Source: Antedon mediterranea
Lineage: Eukaryota; Echinodermata; Crinoidea; Comatulida; Antedonidae
Direction of reading: 5' to 3'
Assembly (NCBI RefSeq): GCF_964355755.1
Contig: NC_092674.1
Coordinates: forward strand, 16,375,001-16,439,000
Length of the DNA stretch: 64,000 nt
The notes under the pieces were generated by a model. It was not told where the DNA came from. It did not search any database and saw nothing but the letters and a program-made list of their open reading frames with translations. Position numbers and translations under genes: made by a program. Shown here in pieces: positions 11,908-23,445 of this stretch; positions within the stretch are counted from its first letter, which is position 1, and each line of letters starts with the position of its first letter.

Positions 11908-12157
11908 AGTATCACGGTGCGACGTCACAACGATAGAGAGCGCTGCATGGTTGCTAGCCAACCAAATGCGTTCAACGCTACTATGTTGATAAACTGAAAG
12001 ATCTGTAATTCTATCAAATTATGTATCTTAGCTTGATTTTATTAAAAACAACTATTTAGTGATCTTTTGAAATTTTAGTTGTTGTTTTAAAATGACTATT
12101 TCAATAAGCCTATTCCAAACCATTGGTGCACTGTCGTGACTTCAGCACCGTGATACT
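11908..12157. mobile_element. 250-bp MITE
   Basis: AGTATCACGGTG at 11908 is inverted as CACCGTGATACT ending at 12157. TAT-rich sequence lies outside both ends. There is no coding capacity. It sits inside the TA-flanked element, so it inserted later. Confidence 0.55.
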
Positions 12158-12479
12158 CTATACATGTTACCATATATTACACCCCAAAAAAATCAACGCC
12201 TCCCCATAACTCCTCCCTAAAAACCCTCCTGAACAATGAAGGCGTTAATTTGAATAAATACGGTACTTAACTTTTTTATTTCCTGCAGTGAATTTCTGAT
12301 TTATATGAATTAGATCAATAAAAGATGAATGAATGTGGCCTAGTATATTTTAGTACAGTATATTTGAATAATAAAACAGGTAGGTCGTCGTCGTGAAAAT
12401 AATAGCGCTAAAATAAAGCAATTAATGCATCTTTGGCGCTTCATAAAGGTTCGCGCGAATAATCCAAATTCAATATTAT

Positions 12480-13075
12480 TACGTACACGATAGGCGCACC
12501 ACCTAGCTAGGCTAGGCCTATCCTTCTTTGTATTATATTAGCCAGCTAGGCTAGGCTACCAAACAATACTCAAACGTACTCAACAACTGAAACGTACATG
12601 GTAAGATTTCATTATCTATATAGGCCTAGGCCTATTAACATTTTAATTTAGCCTGATTTATTCTGTCAACATTTAGGAAATGAAAACAGCCTACCACCTC
12701 TAGGTAGCCTAGTAGGCCTAGGCCTAGGCCTAGCCTTATTAGGTAGGATTCCTAGCTAGGCCTAGCCTGGTATATAGGGCCTGCCCTAGGCCTAGGCCTA
12801 CTAGCTACAGGGAAAATTTTCATTTAAAAATTTTGTTTAGCAATATTGCTAATCAAACTGATTTTTAAGTCGAGAAACATAGTTTTGTATTGTATTTTTT
12901 GCTACACAATTTTCAAAATGTGTAGCAATAAGGTTGTTTTGTATAGCTTTTTGCTACGCTACACTGGCGAAAATGTTCCCTGAGCTAGGCCTACTATACT
13001 AGGGCCTAGGCTAGCTAGCTAGCTAAGGTAGGCTTACCTACCTTATAGGCTTAGGTAATCTTATAGGCTAGTAGT
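12480..13075. repeat. TAGGCCTA-rich low-complexity tract
   Basis: Dense runs of CCTAGGCCTAGG and GCTAGCTAGC sequence. The same motif is scattered elsewhere in the window, for example near 1316, 19960, 21660 and 61345. No gene is seen. Confidence 0.7.
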
Positions 13076-13093
13076 ACTCGGGATGGATGCTAG

Positions 13094-13305
13094 TCAAGTC
13101 GCCCCATCGCAAAGTCGCCCCATACACAGTCGCCCCATCGCAAAGTCGCCCCAAAACAAAGTCGCCCTGACACGTACACAGTCGCCCCATTGCAAAGTCG
13201 CCCCATCGCAAAGTCGCCCCAACGCAAAGTCGCCCCAACGCAAAGTCGCCCCATCGCAAAGTCGCCACAACACAAAGTCGCCCCATCGCAAAGTCGCCCC
13301 AAAAC
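13094..13305 (+). repeat. 15-16-bp minisatellite, array 1
   Basis: About 14 units of CAAAGTCGCCCCATCG and variants (AACG, AAAA, TACA spacers). It forms the left tip of the foldback element. All six frames stay open because the unit lacks stops, which produces spurious long open frames. Confidence 0.9.
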
Positions 13306-13987
13306 GTTAAAAAATAGTTTAAAAGTGCGTAAAATGTCGCAATGATACACAAAATAACACGGAACGTGTAGGCATAAAAGGGGAAGCCCCGCCATGTAGT
13401 CTCAGGTCACACGATCGGCACGCTCCCCAATCATCAGAGAGGAAGCCCCCAACTAATCACTCCGCGGTCGCACTAACGTGCTAGCTCTCACCAGAGGGAA
13501 ACCCCCGTAATTACTCCGCCGTTGTCGCACTACAACGCACCATCTGAAGATGGGGAAACCCCGTCGGAGTTTTACGATAATATCAATCGCGTTCGAAATC
13601 GGTGGCGTTTAATTTTGGTCGCGATAAAATGATGTTATACGATCTAGATTATTTTTACTTTGGTCGATGAATATTTATTATTATTAGGCCTATATTAATA
13701 ATTGATTTTTGTTTTTATTTTACACTGAGGTCTATGATGAGAGAAAGATGTGTGCCTTAAAAATTACAATTTGTAAACATAGTTTAAGATTATAGTAAGC
13801 CTATTATTCAGCATAATGTCATTTAACAGTACATAAATTTAAATGTGAAATATTTTATAGGGAACGTAGGCTACGTCTGTGTCTTTTATTTTTTATATGC
13901 AACAAATTAGGTAAAACAATTTATTTATAAACATTCAGTTTACTATTATATACATAGTATTACAATGAACATTGATTATATGGGATC

Positions 13988-14224
13988 CAGTCAAGTCGCC
14001 CCATCGCAAAGTCGCCCCATACAAAGTCGCCCAATACAAAGTCGCCCCATCGCAAAGTCGCCCCAAAACAAAGTCGCCCCGGCACAGTCGCCCCATCTCA
14101 AAGTCGCCCTATTACAAAGTCGCCCCATCGCAAATTCGCCCCATCGCAAAGTCGCCCCAACGCAAAGTCGCCCCATCGCAAAGTCGCCCCAACGCAAAGT
14201 CGCCCCATCGCAAAGTCGCCCAAA
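13988..14224 (+). repeat. 15-16-bp minisatellite, array 2
   Basis: About 16 units in the centre of the foldback element, in the same orientation as array 1. It starts with the same CCAGTCAAGTCGCCCC leader and follows the same order of variant spacers. Confidence 0.9.
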
Positions 14225-14786
14225 AAGATTATCCCTGATTTATAGTTTCGAAAATGTTAATTTAATATGATTTTAAAATTAGTTACCAGAGCCACAATTA
14301 CAATTTCTTCAACCTACGCGATACCAGCTCATTTTTTAGGATAATATAAATTAATAAATGTATAAATGTGTAGAATAAAAACAAAAATCAATTATTAATA
14401 TAGGCCTAATAATAATAATAAATATTCATCGACCAAAGTAAAAATATAGATCGTATAACATCATTTTATCGCGACCGATTTCGAACGCGACTGATATCAT
14501 CGTAAAACTCCGGCGGGGTTTCCCCATCTTCAGATAGTGCGTTGTAGAGTGCGACAACGGCAACGGCGGAGTAATTACGGGGGTTTCCCTCTGGTAGCAC
14601 GTTCGTGCGACCGCGGAGTGCGACCGAGTGATTAGTCGGGGGCTTCCTCTCTGATATGGGGGTGCGTGCCGATCGTGTGACCCGAGACTACATGGCGGGG
14701 CTTCCCCTTTTATGCCTACACGTTCTGTGTTATTTTGTGTATCATTGCAACATTTTACGCACTTGTAAACTATTTTTTAACATTTT

Positions 14787-14989
14787 GGGGCGACTTTGCG
14801 ATAGGGCGACTTTGTGATGGGGCGACTTTGCGATGGAGCGACTTTGCGTTGGGTCGACTTTGCGATGGGGCGACTTTGCGATAGGGCGACTGTGTCGGGG
14901 CGACTTTGTTTTGGGGCGACTTTGCGATGGGGCGACTGTGTAAGGGGCGACTTTGTATGGGGCGACTTTGCGATGGGGCGACTTGACTA
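14787..14989 (-). repeat. 15-16-bp minisatellite, array 3
   Basis: The right tip of the foldback element, inverted relative to arrays 1 and 2. Read on the minus strand it begins CTAGTCAAGTCGCCCC and repeats the same variant order. Confidence 0.9.
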
Positions 14990-15524
14990 GCATAAGCCTG
15001 GAAATGCAATCCCATCATTATATCCATTATAAAATTGCATCATATCGCCACTATATGTCGTAAATGATGACGTGCATGTGTGTATTTGTCGTACGTCCGT
15101 GTACGTATTATTCCGTGCCTCTTCACTGTCTTGTTTATTAAAATTAAATAAACACCCGATATGAGGATATTTATTAGGCATGATAATTAGAATGTTCTAT
15201 AACCAAAAGGGTTGAAAAGAATTTCTTCAGTAAAATGATCATTCTGCTGTTGAATAAAAAGCGACTCGCAATCTGAAACATTCTCTGAAACCAATCGGAG
15301 CTGCTCCTTCTGGTATGTGTTTCCTTCTCACAGCTGCTACGTCTTTCTGCTGCCCGTCGGGGATTCCCCTTTTTAAAAAACACGCACACGATAATCATAC
15401 TGTACGATGGTTTTTCCATGGTCAAAATGTAGCGTTTTAATTTTACTAAAATACCTGCATGTGTAAAACGATCATATCGGCGAAGAAATCCCCCTTTTTT
15501 TATTTCTTCATTTTGAATGGGGAT

Positions 15525-15655
15525 CCAGTCAAGTCACCCCATTGCAGAGTTGCCCAATACAAAGTCGCCCCATCGCAAAGCAAAGTCGCCCCAAAACAAA
15601 GTCACCGGCACAGTTGCCCCATCACACAGACAGTTGGCCCATCGCAAAGCCGCCC
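15525..15655 (+). repeat. 15-16-bp minisatellite, degenerate array 4
   Basis: It begins GGGGATCCAGTCAAGTC like array 2 but has substitutions (CACC, TTGC) and lost units. It is an older or decayed copy lying outside the foldback element. Confidence 0.75.
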
Positions 15656-15839
15656 ACAGTTTTATTTCGGTATGAAGCGCCGCCGCTAGTAGTATCGTTC
15701 TTGTTTGTTGACGTTGTCGTTGGTAGGTTAGTTCATGGGTTTTTCTTTGTTGACGCAGAGGTTTTTTCAAATAATTTTTCCAATCGTTGTCCACCAATGA
15801 GTGACTTATTTTAAACATCATGATTAACTGCGTGATAGT

Positions 15840-16952
15840 ATGTCTCTGACCAAAAATCTTTCTGCAGTCCTCCTCTTTGTAGATTTCGCAAAAGCCTTCG
15901 ATTCTGTCCATCGTGAAAAGATGCGTGAAATTCTTCTCGTCTACAAAATTCCACTTGAGATTGTCAATGCCATAATGATGCTGTACAAAATCTCAAGTGC
16001 CCTGGTTCGTTCTCCAGATGGTGATACTGATCCGTTTCAGGTAAAAGCAGGCGTCCTTCAAGGAGATACTCTCGCTCCCTACATCTTCATCATATGTCTT
16101 GATTATGTTCTCCGCTCGGCTATTGATCCACTCAACAAACACGGCTTAACATTGAAGCCAAGAATCAGTAAGAGGTTCCCTGCGACATTGGTAACTGACG
16201 CTGATTATGCTGACGATATAGCCCTGTTGTCGAACACGATTGCTGGAGCAAAATCCCTCCTACACACCCTTGAAAATGCTGCATCCTCAATCGGCCTCCA
16301 CATAAATGCCAAAAAGACAGAAAGTATGAACGTAAACTGTCAAGGTCAAATTCAAACTAGCTCCGGATACGCTCTCAATCAAGTCGACCAGTTCACCTAT
16401 CTTGGCAGCAACATTGCCTCAACAAAAAAAGACGTAGATATACGTATCAGCAAAGCCTGGTCAGCTCTCAAACGCCTGACTGTCATATGGAAGTCCAACA
16501 TCTCAAACAACATGAAGAAAAATTTCTTTAAGACCACAGTCGAGTCTGTCCTTTTCTACGGGTCATCGACATAGACCCTAACTAAGAAACTTGAAAACAC
16601 TCTAAACGGAACATATACTAGGATGCTACGAGCCGTTCTTAACGTTTCGTGGCAAGAGCACCTCTCGAACGCTCAGCTATATGGGAATCTTCGCAAGATC
16701 ACCGATGTTATCAAAGAAAGAAGAGTCCGCTTTGTTGGACACTCTTTCCGCAACAAAAGTGAACTGATAAGCGAACTTATGCTCTGGATGCCATCACATG
16801 GGACAAGAAGACCAGGCAGGCCCCCAAAATCATTCATTGACCAACTAGTTGCGGACTCCGGCCATACAATTGAAGAGCTACCAGGAGCAATGATGAACAG
16901 AGACGGCTGGAAAGAAGTAGTCAAAAGGATCCGAGCAAGCTCGACGCAGTAG
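15840..16952 (+). pseudogene. LINE reverse transcriptase C-terminal half (RTE-like), one nonsense codon
   Basis: This reverse-transcribes LINE RNA at the nick in target DNA. Visible RT motifs are LLFVDFAKAFDSVHREKM (first catalytic Asp), AGVLQGDTLAPYIFIICLDY and YADDIALLS (catalytic DD), followed by the INAKKTE motif. The C-terminal end has ERRVRFVGHSF and GTRRPGRPPKSFID. The frame is continuous from 15840 to 16952 except for TAG at 16572, where a Trp codon is expected after YGSST. The endonuclease and RT fingers are missing upstream, so the copy is 5'-truncated. (TAG)n-like repeats follow directly. Clade assignment (RTE-like) is by resemblance only. Confidence 0.85.
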
Positions 16953-16966
16953 TAGTAATAGTAGTA
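16948..16966 (+). repeat. (TAG)n tail of the LINE copy
   Basis: A short TAGTAGTAATAGTAGTA run directly after the stop codon of the RT frame. It fits a short microsatellite 3' tail as seen in RTE-type LINEs. Confidence 0.5.
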
Positions 16967-17970
16967 TGTCTTGGCTCAAGACTTTGCCATTCAAGTTCAT
17001 GTAGTATCTACATCTCTGATGTACATGAATTAAAGTTCCTTCGGATGACCCAGCTATTTGTGACATTTTGAATACGATTATTCCATTTGAGATTTGTGCT
17101 GAATGTACTGAATATAATTGCCACATAATTTGTATGTGGCTCTATTAGGATAATTGTTTCTTTGAAAAGTGCATTATGTGGCACTTATCAGTGTTTATTA
17201 AAAGCCATCTGCCATTAAGCCATTCACTACGTATACCCGGTACTACCGGGTATAAACAGACGTCGTTGAAATACGTATACACGGTAATACCAGGTATAGG
17301 CAAAACAATGATTTAATCGTATTTGCCTATAATATATAGCACCCTCTATTATATCTATCATTAAACATTTTTTCCAGCAAAAAAACTGTCCTCTATAGTT
17401 GTATTATCGTCTTGAAAATAATGCGCCCTCTATAGTTAATTAATTAATTATATAGTATAGCATATAATAGTATTTCTACTTTGAAAAGTTGTTTTGAGTA
17501 GCGTAATGGCGGCCATTTTGAAAGTAACAAAAATTTACCAGCCCCAATAGGGCAACATCGTGTTTATCACAACGCGCAAAAAAAAAATTCTGAAACAATA
17601 GTTAGTTTTTGTACTATAGTGAATTTTTGGAAACTCATTATTTTCACGATTTTGCCCCAAAACTTTGATTTGTGCATAATTTTTAAAAAACAATAAAATT
17701 AATTCAATTTTTTAAAATATTTTTATTTGTTATACGTATCTTCATCAATATCCATTTGGAAAAAATGTATTCCATAAGAATTTCTTATAGAAAATATAGT
17801 TTTTATCATTGATTCGATAAAAAACACGAAATCCACAATACCACATGACGTCATCAATATGCAAATTACTTTTTTTTTTATACCTAACTGGAGACTAACC
17901 CTTTGCCCATCACACACCACAAAAATAATTACACAATTATCTCAATTAGTATTTTTTTGCAATTTATTAA
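16967..17970. other. Spacer without gene
   Basis: AT-rich. It contains a small perfect hairpin TACCCGGTACTACCGGGTA near 17235 and a degenerate copy of the same motif near 17280. No coding sequence is supported. Confidence 0.4.
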
Positions 17971-17974
17971 AATA

Positions 17975-18625
17975 TCATGTTCTTCTTAAATATATATTAC
18001 GCACAGAGGTGAGAATAATGAAAATGAAATGAGTGAAAGGGTTAAGGTCATTTTGAAATTTTTGATTGTCCTCAATACTGTTGATTTCTCTATAAACAAG
18101 GGCATCGTCCACAAACAGACAGGATTTAGTTCCAGGTGAAACACAATTTGGCATATCATTAATGTACAGTAGACTAGAAAACAAAGAGGTCCCACGACCG
18201 TGCTTTGTGGTCAAGAACACCGCATTGCTTGCGTTGAGTGAGGAAAGATTTTAACCAATGAGTATGTGACCTGTAATAACGTCGTGTTCTAGTTTTAAAA
18301 GGAAACCGGTATCAGAAACTCTGTCGAAAAATAAAGAAGCACTGCATCGATTTTCTTGTTTTTGTCCATAATTGACCATTTGATCCATAATATGACTTGA
18401 TAATGTCATGTTCCATTAGCTAACAAATCGAGGTGAGTGAGATAGGATAGTTGCTTGGAGAGCTTTTACTACCTTTCTTATGGATGGGAGTTATAAGACA
18501 TGAGCCAATCTGATGGTAATGTAGCAGTATTCGGACTTTGAATAAAAATTTATTTGCACACTCTTATAAAATCCTGGCTGTATCTGGTCTGGTCCAGAAG
18601 CTTTGTTTGACTGAAGGTCAAGGAG
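17975..18625 (-). pseudogene. Decayed LINE reverse transcriptase (CR1/Jockey-like)
   Basis: Minus-strand frames, shifted and stopped, preserve RT landmarks. FFDRVSDTGFLLKLEHDVITG (about 18340-18265) matches the FDxVxHxxLLxKLxxxGI region. LLYINDMPNCVSPGTKS and CLFVDDALVYREINS (about 18165-18090) hold the palm motif with FVDD in place of FADD. Much of the finger domain is scrambled. Confidence 0.65.
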
Positions 18626-18635
18626 TAATATCTTG

Positions 18636-18735
18636 ACTCGGGCCCAACGAACAAGGTTTTAAGACGATCGGGACCAGAGACGATTGGGACCAGATGATCG
18701 GGCCCAACAAATAAGACGATCGGGGCCCAAATTGG
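18636..18735 (+). repeat. GACGATCGGG(C/A)CCA repeat cluster
   Basis: Four to five imperfect copies of GACGATCGGGCCCAA. The same motif forms the ends of the MITE at 28648-28882, so this is a relic or relative of that family. Confidence 0.6.
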
Positions 18736-19484
18736 TCACTTTTTATTTTGGTCAAAATAAAATAAAAACTTTTGGAATTTGTTATGGCGCGCGTGACTAG
18801 CTAAGCATTTTTTTTATCATATTGGTCGTATTTTTCAAAATTTATTGTGTCGCGCTATTTTGTATTTGCCGCACTAAATACATTTTCGTGATAATTATAC
18901 ATTTCGTGTAGATTATTCATTTACCATCTGGATATTTTTAGTTGATGAATAATTTATTATGCTAATTATATATTTCATTACTTTATTACAGGTGAGGAGC
19001 AGAGGATATGCTTTTCAAAATTACTTTAATTCAAGATTGTTTATAATTATAATTATACTTATTAACGTTTAAATGTAATCATTTTAATATAATGAACGTC
19101 AAATGTCAGATAATTTTACGTGGTGGTAGGAGATAAGACGAGTAAACCTTCCTGCGCGCCTGTAGTTCTTCAGCATGTGATTTTGAGAACCGTGACACAA
19201 TCCAGGGATTCCCCTTAAAATAAAATGTAGCGTGTTACAGTAAAAAAACATACAGCTCGAAAAAAAAAAATATATATATATATAAATGGCAACACAAATA
19301 TTAAAAAAATTTATACTAAAAAAGTCAGTTAAAAAACAAAATTTATATACAAATGCATAGGCCTATATATGTACTGTATATATTTAAATAACATACTGTA
19401 GCTATCTTCAGCGTGTGATCATTTTAAGTCCTGTTTAAATTAAGGATTCTGCTTATTTTATAGTAAGGGCAGACGAAGTCTTAA

Positions 19485-22194
19485 AGTTGTATTGTCCCCC
19501 AAAACATGAAAAATAAAGATGAAAAAAATCAAATTTTGAATAGACCATTTTGTAGTTATAATAAAGTTATTCACTTTCGCCGAAAAAAAATCCGGAAAAA
19601 ATATTGATTTCGCTTATAAAAAATCAAAATAAGTTTACCATTTCTTCGAACTCATAAGTTCAGAAATTCCAAAATAACGATGGTTAGCTAACAGCTCATA
19701 AATATGCATGATATGTTAATGAGTATCCAAACAGGGGAGATCCGATCTGTTCACCACGTAAACAAACATGTGCGAAGAACAGAAGAAAGTGCTGGGGTTT
19801 CCCTGATCGTATGATGTAAAAAGCTCTGCCGTTAATTTGCTGGTAAGTAGAATTCTATTTTAGATGAATGACACATCCTCCTATAATAGTTTTTGGCGTA
19901 TAGTTATAGGCTTAGCTATCTAGGCTAGGGCTATACTATAAGCCTACTTCTACTATCTAGTAGTAGGGTCTAGGCCTAGGCCTAGTTAGTACTGTAGTTT
20001 ACTACTGTGTAGTGTAGTGTAGCAGCAGCTGTAGGCACGCAGATAATCGGGTCAGAAAAGTAGACGGGAACCCACTTTGAGGCCTAGCTAGGTCCTATAT
20101 ATCGTACTCACCTGGCTAAGCCATCACTCCACAACTAGCTACAGGAAATAGGCCTACTATGTTGATGTACCACTGATATACATTTGGAGCTCGAATTAAT
20201 TTTAAAGTCTAAAAAAAGACTAACTGATGACAAAAAACGAACATTTGGAAAATGATCAGCATACAGTACCAAAGAAGTTGACGGTAGAATAGATTGTTGT
20301 TGATAGCAACCAAAACGAAAACACTAGTAATTAGACTAGGCCTTTTTTAGGGAGGAGATGCACTTTTCAGGGATTCCTTACTGTACATTAGTACCCCAAA
20401 TTGAAAACTTCAGATTCATGTACAGAAATAATAATTATATGTATGCAATAAATTGTGAAATATTTAACTTTTCTATTTGACTTTTGTATTTATACAACAT
20501 TGTTTTTCAATTTATAGACTTAAGCTAATGAAGACTGGAACAGAAGTTACACCCATACAGCATTTTAAAGGCAACTGGCAGTAGACTCGGTAGTGGAACA
20601 CAAGATAAATATTGGATGACTATCATAAAGCATTAGGCAAATGTGTTGGTTGTTTTCCAGCTTTTAAAATGTTGTATAGTTTTCATAATTCGAGCAATAA
20701 CATTTGTGTACAGCATTAAATAAATAAAAAATACTACTACAGTACATGAGATAAAATCACCATAATTTTAATGTGTGAAGATTTACAGTACAGTATAGTA
20801 AAAAATGAGTTAATTACTAGTATATTTCATTGAATTTCTGCATTGTTGACAATTTATTTTCAACTATTAATTGATGTGTTGATTGTGGCATTACAGCAAT
20901 AGCTTGTCTTCTGTGATTGTTCATCCATTTTAAAGTGTCATAGTAAGAAACATTCAAATAAATATTGTGAATGTTGCTACCACATTTTGTGTTGATTTCT
21001 TCACCATTTTCCACTACTTGCTCATATTGTTCATTCAAGTGTGTTAATACCTATTAAAAGAAAGACATTATTTATTAAAATATGTACATAAAAAGTTTAA
21101 TTGTGTGAATGTTGGTTTGAACGTTATTGCTTTAGAAGAATTTTCAACATAACGGTACTAAGTACTGTAAAGTACACATTCCAAAAAATATTTATTTGGT
21201 CATTTTCTCTAAAATAATTACATTATTGGATGTACAGTATAGGCCTAGTTACAATTTTCACAAATTTATATTAGCATTAAAATCTAATTAATCATGAAGG
21301 AAAAACCAAGCACCATAATCTCTCCTGGCCCTGGTGGTGACCTTATTTTCTATTTTTGGCAGCCATTCACAAGTTTTCGCTTTTTGAGTTTCGCTGCTCT
21401 TATGTATAATTTTTTTAAATCACAAACTCTACATAGAAAAGAAAATTAAATGTTTTAAAATGAATGAAAAGTGATATGAATAATGATAAATTAAAGACTA
21501 TTATTAATATTATAGTATTATACTAAAAATAAGACGAGTTGGTGGTGTCGAAATTCACACAAGTCACAATAAAACCATGGAGGTATAAAATATTTTATTT
21601 TTATACCTCCATGCTAAAACCTTATTCCTTACTCCATGCTCACAGATGAATGTTATAGGCCTATATAGGTTATAGTACTACTACTACTACTAGACTTAGC
21701 TACTACTCTAGGCCTAGCCAATAGATAGCCAGTACAGCTGTAATGGGCTAGCTAGGCTTCCTATACTAACTAACAAAGTTGCACCATAGAAACTACAGTT
21801 CTTACTTACCAATCTGCTAGGGCCTAGCCATAGTCTTTTCTTCAAGTAGGAGTTGTTTTTGTTGTTGTTAAACTACAGAACTTTCCCACATCGTCGTCTC
21901 GCCATATCACGTCGTATTTTTTTTCTGATGACCTAGAGGTCACATACACGCACAACAATCATACAATATGCATAATTCATAAGCTAATTCAGGTCAAGGG
22001 TTAAATTAAACCGGAAGCCAGCTGGCTGCCAGCCAACCGACTTCCGGTTGACTATTTTTTACTTTAAATTACGATTTTCTAAGGTAAATAATTTTTTTTT
22101 TGATCCAATTTTTTTTCAAAGTGAATAACTTTTATGTATCATTAAAATGGCCTTTAAAAAAAAAAAAAATTTTGTTCAGGGGGACAATACATCT
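19485..22194. mobile_element. TTAA-flanked DNA transposon (Kolobok/piggyBac-type site)
   Basis: TTAA at 19481-19484 precedes AGTTGTATTGTCCCCC. The inverse GGGGGACAATACATCT is followed by TTAA at 22195-22198. Imperfect inverted similarity extends about 100 bp inward (AAAGTTATTCACTTT on both sides). TTAA duplication is typical of piggyBac and Kolobok superfamilies, and the end sequence looks more like Kolobok. A candidate spliced exon of an element gene lies inside on the minus strand. Related ends occur at about 28343 and 40640-40740. Confidence 0.7.
20817..21055 (-). CDS. Candidate terminal exon of a gene inside the TTAA element
   Basis: On the minus strand TTTCTTTTAATAG forms an acceptor before GTATTAACACACTTGAATG. 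The frame then runs through NEQYEQVVENGEEINTKCGS and YYDTLKWMNNHRRQAIAVMP to a TAG stop at 20817, about 79 codons. The composition is ordinary protein-like. No domain is recognised and upstream exons are not securely found. It may be the tail of a transposase or accessory protein. Confidence 0.4.
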
Positions 22195-22261
22195 TTAAGA
22201 CGGTTAGTTCTATAAACAAGTATGTTAATTGGAGGTTTATCTACCGTGGTTGATCTAAGCT

Positions 22262-23180
22262 CTAGTAATAATGCGGTAGTCGGGCAAGATAGTTCTGTAC
22301 AACTCTGATTTCAAGAGCCTTTCTCCAAATTTTAAAATTAACGTCTCGTCTGGATGCGAGAGTGGTCAGATTTGTAAGCTTAAGAGCTGACTCATACGTA
22401 AGGAAAGCGGGACCCAGAATAACACGTAAAGCTCTCTTGCACTCTTTCGATGGTCGGTATTTGGGCCTTATTGATGCTTCCATGCAGGGCAGGCGTAGTT
22501 CTAAGATTGAGCGAATATAAAAAAAAAACTGATGTAATATCATGAACTGGTACATTGGCCCTTCTAAGAATATATAATGTATATAACCTTTTGGATGCTC
22601 TTTTGACCATGTCACTGACATTATTATCCCACTTCAAGTCATCCTGGATAATAAGTCCAAGGAGCTTCATACACGAAACAACATGTTGTATGCTAAGGTA
22701 ATAATTAGGAGGGGAAAAACGAAATATTTCTTTTCAAAAAAGTAACTACTGTATCTCATGATATGACACTTAGAGTGTTTAGGGATCATGTGATTTGTAT
22801 CACACCACTCAGTAAGGTCATCAAGACAAGATTGAAGTTTAGTGGGCATTACCATGTTTAACAGTGTCACCAAGAGTGAGATCATCATCAACGTACTTCC
22901 ACCATTTGCAGCCATCCATGGAAATATCATTGACTAATATGAGAAAAAAAATTGGTCCAAGCTTTGTACCCTGTGGAATCCCACAGGTGATGTTGGCATA
23001 AGGGGAGGATGAACTAAGTTTACTTAGTATTTATTTTACGATCCGTCAGAAAACTACAGATGGTGGGAATAATAGATGTTCTTACTCTGATGTCGACTAG
23101 CTTTTTAACAATGACCGTATGGTCAATTCGGTCGAAAGACGGCACAAAAGAACCTATTTCAATGACACTAATTACAGACT
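22262..23180 (-). pseudogene. LINE RT palm/thumb and C-terminal domain, frameshifted
   Basis: This is the RT part of the CR1/L2-like element. The catalytic YVDD box, the TEWCDTNHMIPKHSKCHIM region and the MKLLGLIIQDDLKWDNNV block are each in different frames. Overlapping frames at 22392-22670 and 22262-22621 show a +1 shift in the C-terminal domain. Confidence 0.75.
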
Positions 23181-23445
23181 GAATCATGTCCACAAGACAA
23201 TGGCTAGTAGAATCACGTTATCTTTGTCATCAATAAAACAATTAGAGTCAAAACGAGTATAAAAAGTGTTCAAGTCATTTAAGTCCAAATTTGAGTCCAA
23301 CTTATTTACTTTCTTTCCAATTCCTGTTATAGATTTCAAGCCTTTCCATGTTGATTTAGCATTTTTCTGTTTAAAGCTTTCTTCTTTTTTCTTCCCATAC
23401 CTTTCTTTCACTTTCTTTATTTTTTCCCATATCAACGATTTAGTT

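Larger units (their letters stand above)
10752..12265. mobile_element. TA-flanked DNA element with CCGTATTTATTC ends
   Basis: TACCGTATTTATTC at 10752 is matched by GAATAAATACGGTA ending at 12265. This is consistent with a TA target site, as in Tc1/mariner elements, and a 12-bp or longer inverted end. The interior carries a tRNA-like segment (about 11200-11275, minus), a compound hairpin (11739-11875) and a small MITE (11908-12157). No transposase frame remains. A similar single end, AAATAAATACGGTA, occurs near 45392-45405. Confidence 0.5.
13087..14993. mobile_element. Foldback-type element with minisatellite ends
   Basis: Two arms of about 620-635 bp (13087-13722 and 14376-14993) are inverted copies. 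Each arm runs from ATGCTAGTCAAGTCGCCCC through an array of the 15-16-bp unit CAAAGTCGCCCCATCG, then a unique part with landmarks GGGGAAGCCCCGCCATGTAG and GGGGTTTCCCCATCTTCAGA. The roughly 650-bp centre holds a third array. No transposase is seen. Long inverted repeats with tandem subrepeats at the tips are the hallmark of foldback (FB/Galileo-like) transposons. No target duplication was confirmed. Confidence 0.7.

Noticed and set aside
13094-14989. Possible CRISPR array
   Set aside because: The units are 15-16 bp with no unique spacers, in a eukaryotic genome; it is a minisatellite.
13083-15027. Several 65-101-codon open frames on both strands
   Set aside because: They arise from a short repeat unit lacking stop codons in all frames, not from genes.
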